Shown piece after piece: positions 1 to 6,932 of a DNA stretch of 10,662 bases; the first letter of the stretch is position 1; every line of letters starts with the position of its first letter. Position numbers and translations under genes: made by a program. The stretch is from JAAFJU01 sp043764895 (lineage in GTDB: Bacteria; Cyanobacteriota; Cyanobacteriia; Leptolyngbyales; Leptolyngbyaceae): assembly GCA_043764895.1 (NCBI GenBank), contig JAYUJY010000284.1, positions 1-10,662 of the forward strand, written 5' to 3'. The notes beneath the pieces were generated by a model. That model searched no databases, was not told the origin of the DNA, and saw only the letters and a program-made list of their open reading frames with translations.

Positions 1-34
1 CCCCGTTCCCTCCACTAACCTCCGACGTCCCATT

Positions 35-62
35 CACAATTCTCACTTCACAATTCTCACTT
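35..62. repeat. 14-bp tandem repeat, two copies
   Basis: CACAATTCTCACTT occurs twice in perfect tandem (35-48 and 49-62) and is followed by a decayed partial copy (CTCATCTT). The stop codon of the minus-strand gene (57-59) lies inside the second copy, so the repeat forms the end of that gene and its 3' flank. It resembles the short tandemly repeated sequences common between cyanobacterial genes; that class assignment is an inference. Confidence 0.8.
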
Positions 63-617
63 CTCATCTTCCCACAGCCGCAGCAACTGCGATCGCCAAG
101 CCTCCACCGCTCCCTCACTAGACGTATCCAAATCTCCCATTACCCCTTCTGAGTAAAACCGCTCCAGCGTCTTCATCGTGGCTTCCATCGACTGCCCCTG
201 CTGCTTTGCCGCTCGGATAATCTGGCGAATCTGCTTCTCCACATGCCGCTTAAACACCAGCTCCAAGCCCTGACGAAACATCGAAATCAGCCGACCGATC
301 GCCGATCGAAAATCCGCTTCCGTCAAACTCGCACCCTCATGCTGAAACACCGTCCAAATCAGCCCCTGATGAATGGCATAGCGCGCCTCCTGCGTCTCGT
401 CAAAATTCGCCTCCAGAAACTCCTCCAGAAACGCACCCGCCTCACTCAACCCCACAATAGGCACCATCATTCGGATCCAATCTTGATCCGACGATCGCAG
501 CACCAGCAGCCGAAAACTCTCCTTCTCGATTTGATAGGAACCCGGAGCGAGGGTTTGTACGTCATCTCCAAATAAACTGGCCAATACATTCGGAATGTCT
601 TGCGGTGTCATATACAT
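57..617 (-). CDS. conserved-type protein of unknown function, 186 aa
   Basis: I do not recognise a named family. The protein is soluble, with no signal peptide and no membrane segment. From the ATG at 617 it begins MYMTPQDIPN and has an alpha/beta N-terminal half with a run of hydrophobic strands (SFRLLVLRSS, WIRMMVPIVG) and a Glu-rich helix (AGAFLEEFLEANFDETQEARYA). The C-terminal half is helical and charged (EKQIRQIIRAAKQQGQS, then a WRSQLLRLWEDEK end). The strand-helix order recalls small chaperone-like (type III secretion chaperone/YbjN-like) folds, but that is only a guess. The start is uncertain: the frame is open upstream to an ATG at 686 (209 aa) and a TTG at 707 (216 aa). I prefer 617 because AGG lies four bases upstream, a promoter-like pair (678-707) would otherwise lie within the gene, and the intervening residues look less protein-like. 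It is divergent from the PIN-PhoH gene. Confidence 0.7.
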   Translation of the reverse strand: MYMTPQDIPNVLASLFGDDVQTLAPGSYQIEKESFRLLVLRSSDQDWIRMMVPIVGLSEAGAFLEEFLEANFDETQEARYAIHQGLIWTVFQHEGASLTEADFRSAIGRLISMFRQGLELVFKRHVEKQIRQIIRAAKQQGQSMEATMKTLERFYSEGVMGDLDTSSEGAVEAWRSQLLRLWEDEK

Positions 618-677
618 AAAGCCTGGACTTAACCTGTGTTGGGATACCCTCAGCGATCGGGCCTTTCGGTTAAGCTT

Positions 678-707
678 ATCGTACATGTCTTCCCAGTCTC
701 TTCTCAA
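678..707 (-). promoter_or_regulatory. candidate sigma70-type promoter for the minus-strand gene
   Basis: On the minus strand TTGAGA (702-707) is followed after 18 bases by TACGAT (678-683). Transcription would begin near 670, giving a leader of roughly 50 bases to the ATG at 617. This is a pattern match by eye; if translation really starts at 686 or 707 the pair is fortuitous. Confidence 0.35.
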
Positions 708-757
708 TCTAGAAGCGATCGGTGTTTTAATCGCCCCCTACAGCTCCGGTAAAGTTT

Positions 758-2083
758 ATGCGTAAGTCGTTTGTCTTAGATACGAATGTTCTGCTTCACG
801 ATCCCGCCGCAATGCTGAAGTTCGCAGGGCAGGACGTCATTTTACCCATCACCGTCATCGAAGAACTCGATCGCTTCAAAAAACAGCCCGAAATGACCGG
901 ACGCAACGCCCGCCAAGTTTCCCGTACTCTTGACAATTTGCGGCAGCGGGGACGCCTCACCGAACCCATCGAACTCGACCACGGCGGACATCTTCGCGTC
1001 GTCCTTTGCCACCGCGAAACCCTTCAAGAACTCCCCGCCGAACTCGATCGCGACTATGGTGACAATGCCATTCTGGCCGTAGCGCTCGAACTGCAACGTG
1101 AATGCAACTGCAACGTCGTCCTCGTCAGTAAAGACACCAACCTCAGAATCAAAGCCGATGCCCTCGGACTCGACGCCCAAGATTATGAAACCGATAAGGT
1201 GGATTTTTCCGACCTCTACACCGGAACCGCCGAAGCCTGGGTCGAACCCGACGTCATCGATCGTCTGTTCAAAACCGGAGCCACCGAAATCCCCGGCACC
1301 TTCTGCCCCAACGAAGCCATCACGCTGATCAACCAGACCAATCCTAACCACACCGCCCTCGGCATCATCGAAGGTAACAGCGGAAAACTTGTGCCGATCG
1401 GCAAGCTTCCCTATGGCGGCGTGTCTCGAATTCAGCCGCGCAACCGGGAACAGCAGTTCGCCCTAGATTTGCTTCTGCGGGATTCGATTCAACTCATCAC
1501 GCTGGTGGGGAAAGCCGGGACTGGGAAGACCTTGCTCGCGATCGCGGCGGGGTTGCAGAAAGTAGCCGATGAGCATATCTACAGCAAACTGCTGATTTCC
1601 CGACCCGTCATTCCCATGGGCAAAGACCTGGGTTACTTACCCGGTGATGTAAACGAAAAACTCACGCCTTGGATGCAGCCGCTCTACGACAACTTCGACC
1701 TGATTTTCGGCACAGGCGACTCTACCAATAAGCCGAGTCACTGGCGGCGGGGCCATGAAGAATTGATCGAACATGGGCTGCTGCAAATTGAGCCGCTGAC
1801 CTACATTCGAGGCCGCACCTTACCGCAGCAGTTCTTTGTCGTGGACGAGGCCCAAAACCTCACGCCTCACGAAGTCAAGACCATCTTGACCCGCGCGGGC
1901 GAAGGCACCAAAATCATCCTCACGGGCGATCCTGAACAAATCGACAACCCTTACGTTGATGCGTCATCCAATGGCCTAACCTACATCGTCGAACGGTTTA
2001 AACATGAATCGATCGCTGCCCACATCACCCTGTCACGTGGTGAACGATCGCCCCTCGCCGAACGTGCGACCAAGTTGCTATGA
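758..2083 (+). CDS. PIN-PhoH family protein: PIN ribonuclease domain fused to PhoH ATPase
   Basis: A two-domain protein of 441 aa, the normal length for PIN-PhoH (YlaK/PhoH2-like) proteins. Residues 1-140 form a PIN domain with all expected acidic metal ligands: D8 in LDTNVLLHD, E35 in VIEEL, D102 in GDNAI and D126 in SKDTNLRIKA. Residues 230-441 form the PhoH P-loop NTPase: Walker A GKAGTGKT (251-258), the PhoH motif SRPVIPMGKDLGYLPGD (281-297), Walker B FFVVDEAQN (359-367), sensor-type LTGDPEQID (388-396) and the usual SRGERS end (426-431). Characterised mycobacterial PhoH2 proteins couple ATP hydrolysis to RNA unwinding and cleavage; the same activity here is inferred from the intact motifs. 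The ATG at 758 fits the family N-terminus although its ribosome site is weak. The stop overlaps the next gene's ATG (ATGA). Cytosolic; no sign of damage. Confidence 0.96.
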   Translation: MRKSFVLDTNVLLHDPAAMLKFAGQDVILPITVIEELDRFKKQPEMTGRNARQVSRTLDNLRQRGRLTEPIELDHGGHLRVVLCHRETLQELPAELDRDYGDNAILAVALELQRECNCNVVLVSKDTNLRIKADALGLDAQDYETDKVDFSDLYTGTAEAWVEPDVIDRLFKTGATEIPGTFCPNEAITLINQTNPNHTALGIIEGNSGKLVPIGKLPYGGVSRIQPRNREQQFALDLLLRDSIQLITLVGKAGTGKTLLAIAAGLQKVADEHIYSKLLISRPVIPMGKDLGYLPGDVNEKLTPWMQPLYDNFDLIFGTGDSTNKPSHWRRGHEELIEHGLLQIEPLTYIRGRTLPQQFFVVDEAQNLTPHEVKTILTRAGEGTKIILTGDPEQIDNPYVDASSNGLTYIVERFKHESIAAHITLSRGERSPLAERATKLL

Positions 2084-2730
2084 GACCTGCCGTGAGACCT
2101 GCTGTGAGACGATCGATTCTAAATCCCGACCTGACCTATAGTTTCCGCAAGTATTTCGAGATGAATGTAGATCTCGATGACTTGATGGCCGAGTTTGATG
2201 TGGTGTTGGAACGGCGGGAGTTGGACTTGCCAAGGCGATCGGGAGTTGAGCTGAATCTGGTGGATTTACATCGACAGTTGCGATCGAATTTGCAGCATGT
2301 TGATCTCACCAGTGAAGCCGCACGTCGGGAATCCCTGATCTTCCCGATCTTAATTTACCTCTGCGAACAAACCCACTCCCGTCTCAAAATTGAATACTCG
2401 ATCGAAGTCAATCAGTACCTCCGAGGCACCCTTGACTACTACATCCAGTCCGCCCAAAACTTCCTAGTCGTGGAAGCCAAACAAGCTGACTTGACCCGAG
2501 GATTTGCCCAGCTTGCGGTGGAAATGGTAGCGCTGGATTGCTGGGTTGAAGGGACGTCCGACACGTTTTATGGGGCCGTGACGACGGGGGATGTCTGGAA
2601 GTTTGGATGCTTTGATCGATCGAAGCGAATCATCTATCAGGATCTCAACCTCTACACGGTGCCGGGTAATCTCTCCCCGCTTGTTCATTATTTGCTGGCA
2701 ACATTAACACCAGAACCGTCGATCGGGTGA
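2080..2730 (+). CDS. PD-(D/E)XK nuclease-fold protein of unknown function, 216 aa
   Basis: The sequence shows a compact PD-(D/E)XK signature: E84 in a helix (RRESLIFPILIYL), D119 in GTLDYYI, then VVEAKQ (130-135) giving E132-x-K134, and the downstream helix GFAQLAVEM carrying Q144. The spacing and the Q-containing helix match restriction-endonuclease-like folds, notably the N-terminal region of type I restriction R subunits and related small cyanobacterial proteins, but there is no helicase or DNA-recognition domain. The nuclease fold is an inference from motifs; the substrate is unknown. It follows the PIN-PhoH gene with an ATGA overlap, implying translational coupling. The start is ambiguous: ATG 2080, GTG 2092 and GTG 2104 are all in frame inside a 12-base repeat that gives the odd RPAVRPAVRR leader, and the next ATG is 2161. 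The conserved part seems to start near LTYSFRKYF (residue 18). Confidence 0.8.
   Translation: MRPAVRPAVRRSILNPDLTYSFRKYFEMNVDLDDLMAEFDVVLERRELDLPRRSGVELNLVDLHRQLRSNLQHVDLTSEAARRESLIFPILIYLCEQTHSRLKIEYSIEVNQYLRGTLDYYIQSAQNFLVVEAKQADLTRGFAQLAVEMVALDCWVEGTSDTFYGAVTTGDVWKFGCFDRSKRIIYQDLNLYTVPGNLSPLVHYLLATLTPEPSIG
2081..2110 (+). repeat. 12-bp direct repeat across the PIN-PhoH/nuclease gene junction
   Basis: TGAGACCTGCCG (2081-2092), TGAGACCTGCTG (2093-2104) and a half copy TGAGAC (2105-2110). Because the period is a multiple of three, the PIN-PhoH reading frame meets TGA three times in succession, while the nuclease frame gains two RPAV units and two extra GTG codons. Confidence 0.85.
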
Positions 2731-2831
2731 AGAAAGGGTCTGAATTTTGATCATTCATTCTTCAGATGCAGAATTGTTTTATATCATAGAGGCTCTACCG
2801 GGGCACTCTAAAGACAGACTTTACGGACAGA

Positions 2832-2856
2832 GCACGATCGCAGACATCGATCGTGC
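2832..2856 (+). other. perfect inverted repeat in the leader of the transporter/HEAT gene
   Basis: GCACGATCG (2832-2840), loop CAGACAT, CGATCGTGC (2848-2856): a 9-bp perfect stem with a 7-base loop ending 46 bases upstream of the preferred ATG at 2903. There is no following T-run, so it is not a typical terminator. It could be an RNA hairpin in the leader or a dyad operator. Part of each arm is the abundant CGATCG hexamer, which raises the chance of coincidence. Confidence 0.55.
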
Positions 2857-2902
2857 GTCCAAATCAGTCTGTTGGGGTGGACCTTACCAGTCAGTGGCAG
2901 CT

Positions 2903-5900
2903 ATGGCAATGAGTCGAGAAACAACAAAAGAAGGTCTATTTGCGCGTTTCCTACGGGGATTGAATTTACGGCCAGAGGAAAGTAATCGGACCTTCTGGAT
3001 GTTTCTAGGCTGTTCCACCATGTCGGTGGGAGTGCTTTGGCTCGAAACCGCTGCGACCGGAATTTTTGTGGCGGAGTATGGCACCGATCGACTGCCCTTA
3101 ATTTATCTATCCAGCACGCTCGTCAGCTTGTTTTTGGGGGTCATCTATGCGTGGGTGCAGTCGATTGTGCCCCTGAGGTGGTCGCTGGTGCTGGTGTCGC
3201 TTTTGATGGCTTTTCCCGTATTGCTGTTTTACCAGGGACTGGTGCTCCCACCGAATACGCCTGTTCTATGGATGAGTGGAATCGTTGGGCTGACGACCCT
3301 GAAGATAGTTGCGATCGCCATGCGACTGTGGTTGCAAGTGGTGTACGTGCTGAACGATCTCAACACCAGCATTACCGCCAATCAACTCTTTAATGTCAGA
3401 GAGCTGCGGCGGACCTATCCCCTCATTAGCAGCGGTGTGCTGGTGGCGGATGCCGCAAGTGGCTTTTTATTAGCGGGCGTCTTGGCCATTATTGGAGCCT
3501 CGGGCGTTGTGTTGGTATCGTTCTTGATGATGATTTTGGCGACGGGGATTCTCTTTTTCATCACCCAGAAACAATCCCGATTTTTTGACACGACCTCTCG
3601 TCGGCGTGAAGTGAATACCGAAGCCACTCAGCAACTTCGGGGTCAGACCATGAATTACCGCTGGCTGTTGCTGTTGTTTTTTGTGTTGGCAGAGTCTATG
3701 TTTTGGCTGCTGGACTTTCAGTTTAATAAAGAGCTAGAAGGGATTTTTACCCGAGACTTGGACGGGATTCGATCGCTGCCGTCTTTCCTCTCCCAAGGAC
3801 TGGGCGTCAGCGAAAAAATTGCAGGGTTTCTTGGCTTTTTTCAAGGCACGTTGGGCATTTGTGAGCTGCTAATGCAGTGGTTTGCGGCCAGGTGGGTGAT
3901 CGATCGCTTTGGGGTGTTTACGACAACGGGCATTCTGCCGACCCTAATTCTGACCCTTGGCAGTTCGATCGCTGTGGCTAATTTGATGCCATCCATCGCT
4001 CAGATGGGATTGCTTATTTTCTGGGCCGTGGTGGCGCTGAAGTTTTTGTATGAGTTATTTCACTTTACGCTGCTAGCGAGCGTGGGTCCGGTCCTGTTTC
4101 AACCGATTCCACAGAAGTGGCGTAATGCGATTCAAGCGAGTGTGCGAGGCAATGCAGAACCGTTTGCCAATGCTCTGATTGGGCTGTTCATTTTGGGGCT
4201 AATGTGGGTCTTTAAGGACCGGATGCCCGTCGAGTCGTGGCGAAATCTGGTGTTTCCCATGCTGATGGGAATGGCTGTCGTGTGGCTAATCGCTATTTAT
4301 TTTGTACGGCGCAACTATGAGGCCATTTTGGTTATGAGTGCGCGGCAGGAATTGCTCAGTGGTCGGAGTCCGAGTCTGGCGGCGATTAAGGAGCTTAAAC
4401 GGGCGGCAGTCAGTGCGCTGAGCCAGCCGGGAATGGAAGATTCGCAGATGGGCTGCGTTGAACTGTTGATCAAAATCGACCAGAGCAATGCCTTAGACGT
4501 GCTCGCGCCAATGCTCCAAAGCCTGCCGCAGGAGGCGCAAGTCCGGGTTCTGGAAATTATGCAGGAGAATCCGAAGCCCCAGTATGCGGTGTCGGTCGGT
4601 CGATTAATTACCTACTCAAAGCCCGCACCTGTAATAGCAGCAGCACTGCGCTATATGTATGGAAAAAAGAAGAAGAACGATCGCGATCCTGACACCGATA
4701 ACGATCGCACAAACGACAGCAAAGTGAATCTTCAACAGCTCACCGACTACCTCAGACCCCAAGCTCCTGCGTCGGTTCGGGCCACGGCAGCGGCGTTGTT
4801 GTTGGAACATGGTGAGCCGGATCAGCGCGCCAAAAGGACTGATTTTCTTCGCTTGATGCTAACGAGTTCTAATCCCGAAGAGCGTCGAGCGAGTTGTGAT
4901 GCCATTCGTCATCTGACCTATCTTCAGGCGCTCCAAGTTCATATCTTAAAGATTATCAGAGAGGAGCGATCGACAGAGGTTCGATGTGCGGTGTTGGACG
5001 TAGTGGCTGCGACCCATTTTGAAAAGTGTTATCCGGATCTGGTCAAGGGGTTACATGATCCCCAAACTCGGAGTACGGCTATTCGTGCGCTGACGTCGCT
5101 CAAAAATGAGGCGCTGCCCCTCCTCAAAGTGCTGGTGAAAAATTGGCGTGAACTCGAATCCGTTCGCAGTATCGCTTGGGGCATCATCGGTCAAGTGGGC
5201 ACCGATGATGCGATCGCCTTTTTGATTGAGCAGTTACCTCTCACCTGGAGCGCCGATCGCACGAGTATTTTGCGGGCGCTCATTAAGGTTCCGAAGGACC
5301 AGGGGATCGATCGAACGGCGGATCAACTCGGGCGATCGGGCATTGAGTCTCTGGTGGATCAAGACCTCATGCTGATCAGTCATACGACCGCTGCGATGCT
5401 AGATTTGGCGGGTCAAGTGCAGACCCGTGACCTCGAAGAAATGCTATACCGTGCGCTTCAAGGGATTCAATCTGACTGTATCGATCGAATTTTTCTGCTC
5501 ATGCAATTTCTTTATGAGCCAGAAACGATTCAGGCTGCGGAATTTAGTCTTAAATCGGGGTTTAGTGATGACATGGCCCAAGGTTTAGAAATCTTGGACA
5601 CTAAATTGGATATTCCTCAGAAACGATCGTTCCTAACCATTCTCGAAATCAGTACGGCCACCAAAAATCAAACCTCCCACCTCTCAACCTCCAAACCCTC
5701 CAAAAAAGCCCCAAAAACAAAAAAATCTGCTAACCCGATCCGATCGCCCGATCGATGGCTCAATCGTCAATCCAAACTCGACCTTGAACGCCAGCTTCAA
5801 AGCCTATCGAGTCTCGTTCCCTATACGTCCCTCGATCCCGTTGATCGGCTTCGTCAACTCATGGATCTGCGGCACTTCTTATCCGATTGGGTGTTGGCAT

Positions 5901-6229
5901 GTTGTTTTCACCTAGCGCGCGCGGAAGGCTGGCAGTTGGAACGGCATCAAGTGCTCGACGGCCTGCGGGGCGGGAGCAGCCTTCTCCGTGAAGCCTCCCT
6001 TCTCTACCTCCACAACCTTTCCCAACGCGGCACAAACGCGGCCTTTCTAAACATCCTTCCACGAATGCAAAATGATTCTGATGCGATTCTACGGCGTCAG
6101 GTCCAAGTCTGGATGGAGGATTATGGTCTCAGTCCAGAGTCTCAGATGAAACCCTTGCGTCCCTCGCCTCAGGAGGATGTGAGCGATATTCCCAGCACTG
6201 AGATTTTTGGATATATCCCAAAACCTTAG
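2903..6229 (+). CDS. nucleotide-carrier-like (NTT/Npt-type) membrane protein with HEAT repeats
   Basis: From the ATG at 2903 the product is 1108 aa; the open frame reaches back to a TTG at 2747 (1160 aa, numbering used here), but the extra 52 residues look non-coding. The start of the family resemblance is FLRGLNLRPEESNRTF (68-83). Residues 83-522 hold about twelve hydrophobic helices, with FNVRELRRTYPLISSG (215-230), a stretch resembling the loop and helix after TM5 of ATP/ADP translocases. Residues 530-960 are a solenoid of HEAT-like helical pairs (for example PASVRATAAALLLEHGE, STEVRCAVLDVVAA, PQTRSTAIRALTSL), broken by a charged insert at 639-656. A Lys/Pro/Ser linker (975-1000) leads to a second helical region (1010-1125). 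The lysine typical of true nucleotide exchangers near TM1 seems replaced (VLWLETAATG), so the substrate may not be ATP/ADP. The next gene encodes a cNMP-binding protein, a likely partner. Confidence 0.85.
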   Translation: MAMSRETTKEGLFARFLRGLNLRPEESNRTFWMFLGCSTMSVGVLWLETAATGIFVAEYGTDRLPLIYLSSTLVSLFLGVIYAWVQSIVPLRWSLVLVSLLMAFPVLLFYQGLVLPPNTPVLWMSGIVGLTTLKIVAIAMRLWLQVVYVLNDLNTSITANQLFNVRELRRTYPLISSGVLVADAASGFLLAGVLAIIGASGVVLVSFLMMILATGILFFITQKQSRFFDTTSRRREVNTEATQQLRGQTMNYRWLLLLFFVLAESMFWLLDFQFNKELEGIFTRDLDGIRSLPSFLSQGLGVSEKIAGFLGFFQGTLGICELLMQWFAARWVIDRFGVFTTTGILPTLILTLGSSIAVANLMPSIAQMGLLIFWAVVALKFLYELFHFTLLASVGPVLFQPIPQKWRNAIQASVRGNAEPFANALIGLFILGLMWVFKDRMPVESWRNLVFPMLMGMAVVWLIAIYFVRRNYEAILVMSARQELLSGRSPSLAAIKELKRAAVSALSQPGMEDSQMGCVELLIKIDQSNALDVLAPMLQSLPQEAQVRVLEIMQENPKPQYAVSVGRLITYSKPAPVIAAALRYMYGKKKKNDRDPDTDNDRTNDSKVNLQQLTDYLRPQAPASVRATAAALLLEHGEPDQRAKRTDFLRLMLTSSNPEERRASCDAIRHLTYLQALQVHILKIIREERSTEVRCAVLDVVAATHFEKCYPDLVKGLHDPQTRSTAIRALTSLKNEALPLLKVLVKNWRELESVRSIAWGIIGQVGTDDAIAFLIEQLPLTWSADRTSILRALIKVPKDQGIDRTADQLGRSGIESLVDQDLMLISHTTAAMLDLAGQVQTRDLEEMLYRALQGIQSDCIDRIFLLMQFLYEPETIQAAEFSLKSGFSDDMAQGLEILDTKLDIPQKRSFLTILEISTATKNQTSHLSTSKPSKKAPKTKKSANPIRSPDRWLNRQSKLDLERQLQSLSSLVPYTSLDPVDRLRQLMDLRHFLSDWVLACCFHLARAEGWQLERHQVLDGLRGGSSLLREASLLYLHNLSQRGTNAAFLNILPRMQNDSDAILRRQVQVWMEDYGLSPESQMKPLRPSPQEDVSDIPSTEIFGYIPKP

Positions 6230-6253
6230 GTAAAAACCCAGGTAAACCTTAGG
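6221..6253 (+). repeat. 10-bp direct repeat at the gene 3' end
   Basis: AAACCTTAGG occurs at 6221-6230, where it contains the TAG stop, and again at 6244-6253; GGTAAA is also repeated (6229-6234, 6241-6246). The repeat lies between the transporter/HEAT gene and the cNMP-binding gene. No function can be assigned. Confidence 0.5.
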
Positions 6254-6292
6254 GTGCGCGTGGATTTAAGGTCTCAGATCAGGGATTGTTCG

Positions 6293-6320
6293 TTGCGATC
6301 GCAGGTTGTGACCGTAGAAT
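6293..6320 (+). promoter_or_regulatory. candidate promoter of the cNMP-binding gene
   Basis: TTGCGA (6293-6298) and TAGAAT (6315-6320) are separated by 16 bases. Transcription would start near 6327 and give a leader of about 67 bases to the ATG at 6394, which argues for that ATG rather than the upstream in-frame TTG at 6286. Weak -35 and good -10; pattern match only. Confidence 0.3.
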
Positions 6321-6344
6321 AGGAAAAGCTCCAAATTTTGAGTT

Positions 6345-6355
6345 TGTGAGTCACA
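6345..6355. promoter_or_regulatory. TGTGAGTCACA palindrome upstream of the cNMP-binding gene
   Basis: A perfect 11-base dyad made of the CRP-type half-sites TGTGA and TCACA, but with one base between them instead of the six in CRP/SyCRP1 sites. Another TCACA lies at 6363-6367. It would fall within the leader if the candidate promoter is right. Its role is unknown. Confidence 0.25.
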
Positions 6356-6393
6356 CGAATGGTCACATTGAGAGTCATAAGTCTTCTGGCGAC

Positions 6394-6897
6394 ATGCTAA
6401 ACCTTTTCGATCGATTGTTACTGGTCCGCAAAGTTGACATCTTCCAAGAACTTCGGGAGGATTTTTTGATTCGGCTCGTTCCGGTGATGGATGAGCGGGT
6501 GTTCAGTCCAGGACAACCCATTTTCAAACAAAATGAAGAGGGGCAGTCGATGTTTATTGTGGCCAAGGGGCGCGTCAAAATACATCGCGATAATCGATTG
6601 CTTCTAGAGCATAAGCCTGAGGGGTTCTTTGGGGAGATGTCGCTCTTTGATTCTGAAATGCGATCGGCTTCTGCAACGGCCATGGACGTAGACACCGTTT
6701 GCCTAGAACTCACTCAGCAGCAGGTGTTTACGGCGATCGAAGAGACACCAGGAATTGCACTGAATATTATTAAAATCCTGTCTCGCCGCATCCGCGAACT
6801 GAACCGCGAGAAGGAAGAACTGAGTCAACAAAATGAGCACCTGCGATCGGGGACGCCCACGATAGAGACCCGTCCCGCCAGTCGCACCAAACGCTAG
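6394..6897 (+). CDS. stand-alone cyclic nucleotide-binding (CRP-like sensor) protein, 167 aa
   Basis: Residues 15-115 form a CNB beta-roll: FSPGQPIFKQNEEGQSMFIV (37-56), KGRVKIHR, then the phosphate-binding cassette FFGEMSLFDSEMRSASATA (78-96). G80, E81, R90 and S91 match E. coli CRP G71, E72, R82 and S83, so cAMP binding is chemically plausible. A long C-helix follows (120-150, NIIKILSRRIRELNREKEEL), charged and coiled-coil-like, suited to dimerisation or partner contact. The chain then ends in a short Arg/Thr tail. No helix-turn-helix and no kinase or cyclase module is present, so it is not a transcription factor of the usual CRP type. The ATG at 6394 fits the normal domain start; an in-frame TTG at 6286 would add 36 unlikely residues. 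The gene lies 164 bases after the transporter/HEAT gene on the same strand, which suggests it senses a cyclic nucleotide for that protein. Confidence 0.88.
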   Translation: MLNLFDRLLLVRKVDIFQELREDFLIRLVPVMDERVFSPGQPIFKQNEEGQSMFIVAKGRVKIHRDNRLLLEHKPEGFFGEMSLFDSEMRSASATAMDVDTVCLELTQQQVFTAIEETPGIALNIIKILSRRIRELNREKEELSQQNEHLRSGTPTIETRPASRTKR

Positions 6898-6910
6898 ACT
6901 TCATATCTGG

Positions 6911-6932
6911 GTTTTAAACGATCGTTTAGAAC
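6911..6932. terminator. 22-bp near-perfect palindrome between convergent genes
   Basis: GTTTTAAACGA/TCGTTTAGAAC is a dyad with a single mismatched pair; the core TAAACGATCGTTTA (6915-6928) is perfect. It sits between two convergent genes and contains the stop codon of the minus-strand gene (6926-6928). It could act as a short bidirectional terminator, but the stem is AT-rich with a forced small loop, so that reading is weak. Confidence 0.3.

Noticed and set aside
35..62. CRISPR-like repeat
   Set aside because: Only two 14-base copies in direct tandem with no spacers.
842..1351. 169-codon minus-strand open frame
   Set aside because: It is antisense to the PIN domain, whose catalytic motifs are intact; its Gly/Phe/Asp-rich composition is typical of a shadow frame.
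2747..2902. N-terminal extension of the membrane protein from TTG 2747
   Set aside because: The 52 residues are not protein-like, include a perfect DNA dyad, and family resemblance begins only after the ATG at 2903.
3037..3393. 118-codon plus-strand frame inside the membrane protein gene
   Set aside because: It overlaps the transmembrane region of a clearly coding frame and has no recognisable content.
6345..6367. A true CRP/SyCRP1 binding site
   Set aside because: The half-sites are spaced by 1 or 13 bases rather than the 6 required by the TGTGA-N6-TCACA consensus.
6286..6393. N-terminal extension of the cNMP-binding protein from TTG 6286
   Set aside because: It overlaps a promoter-like pair and the HIP1 site, and the CNB domain begins normally at the ATG at 6394.
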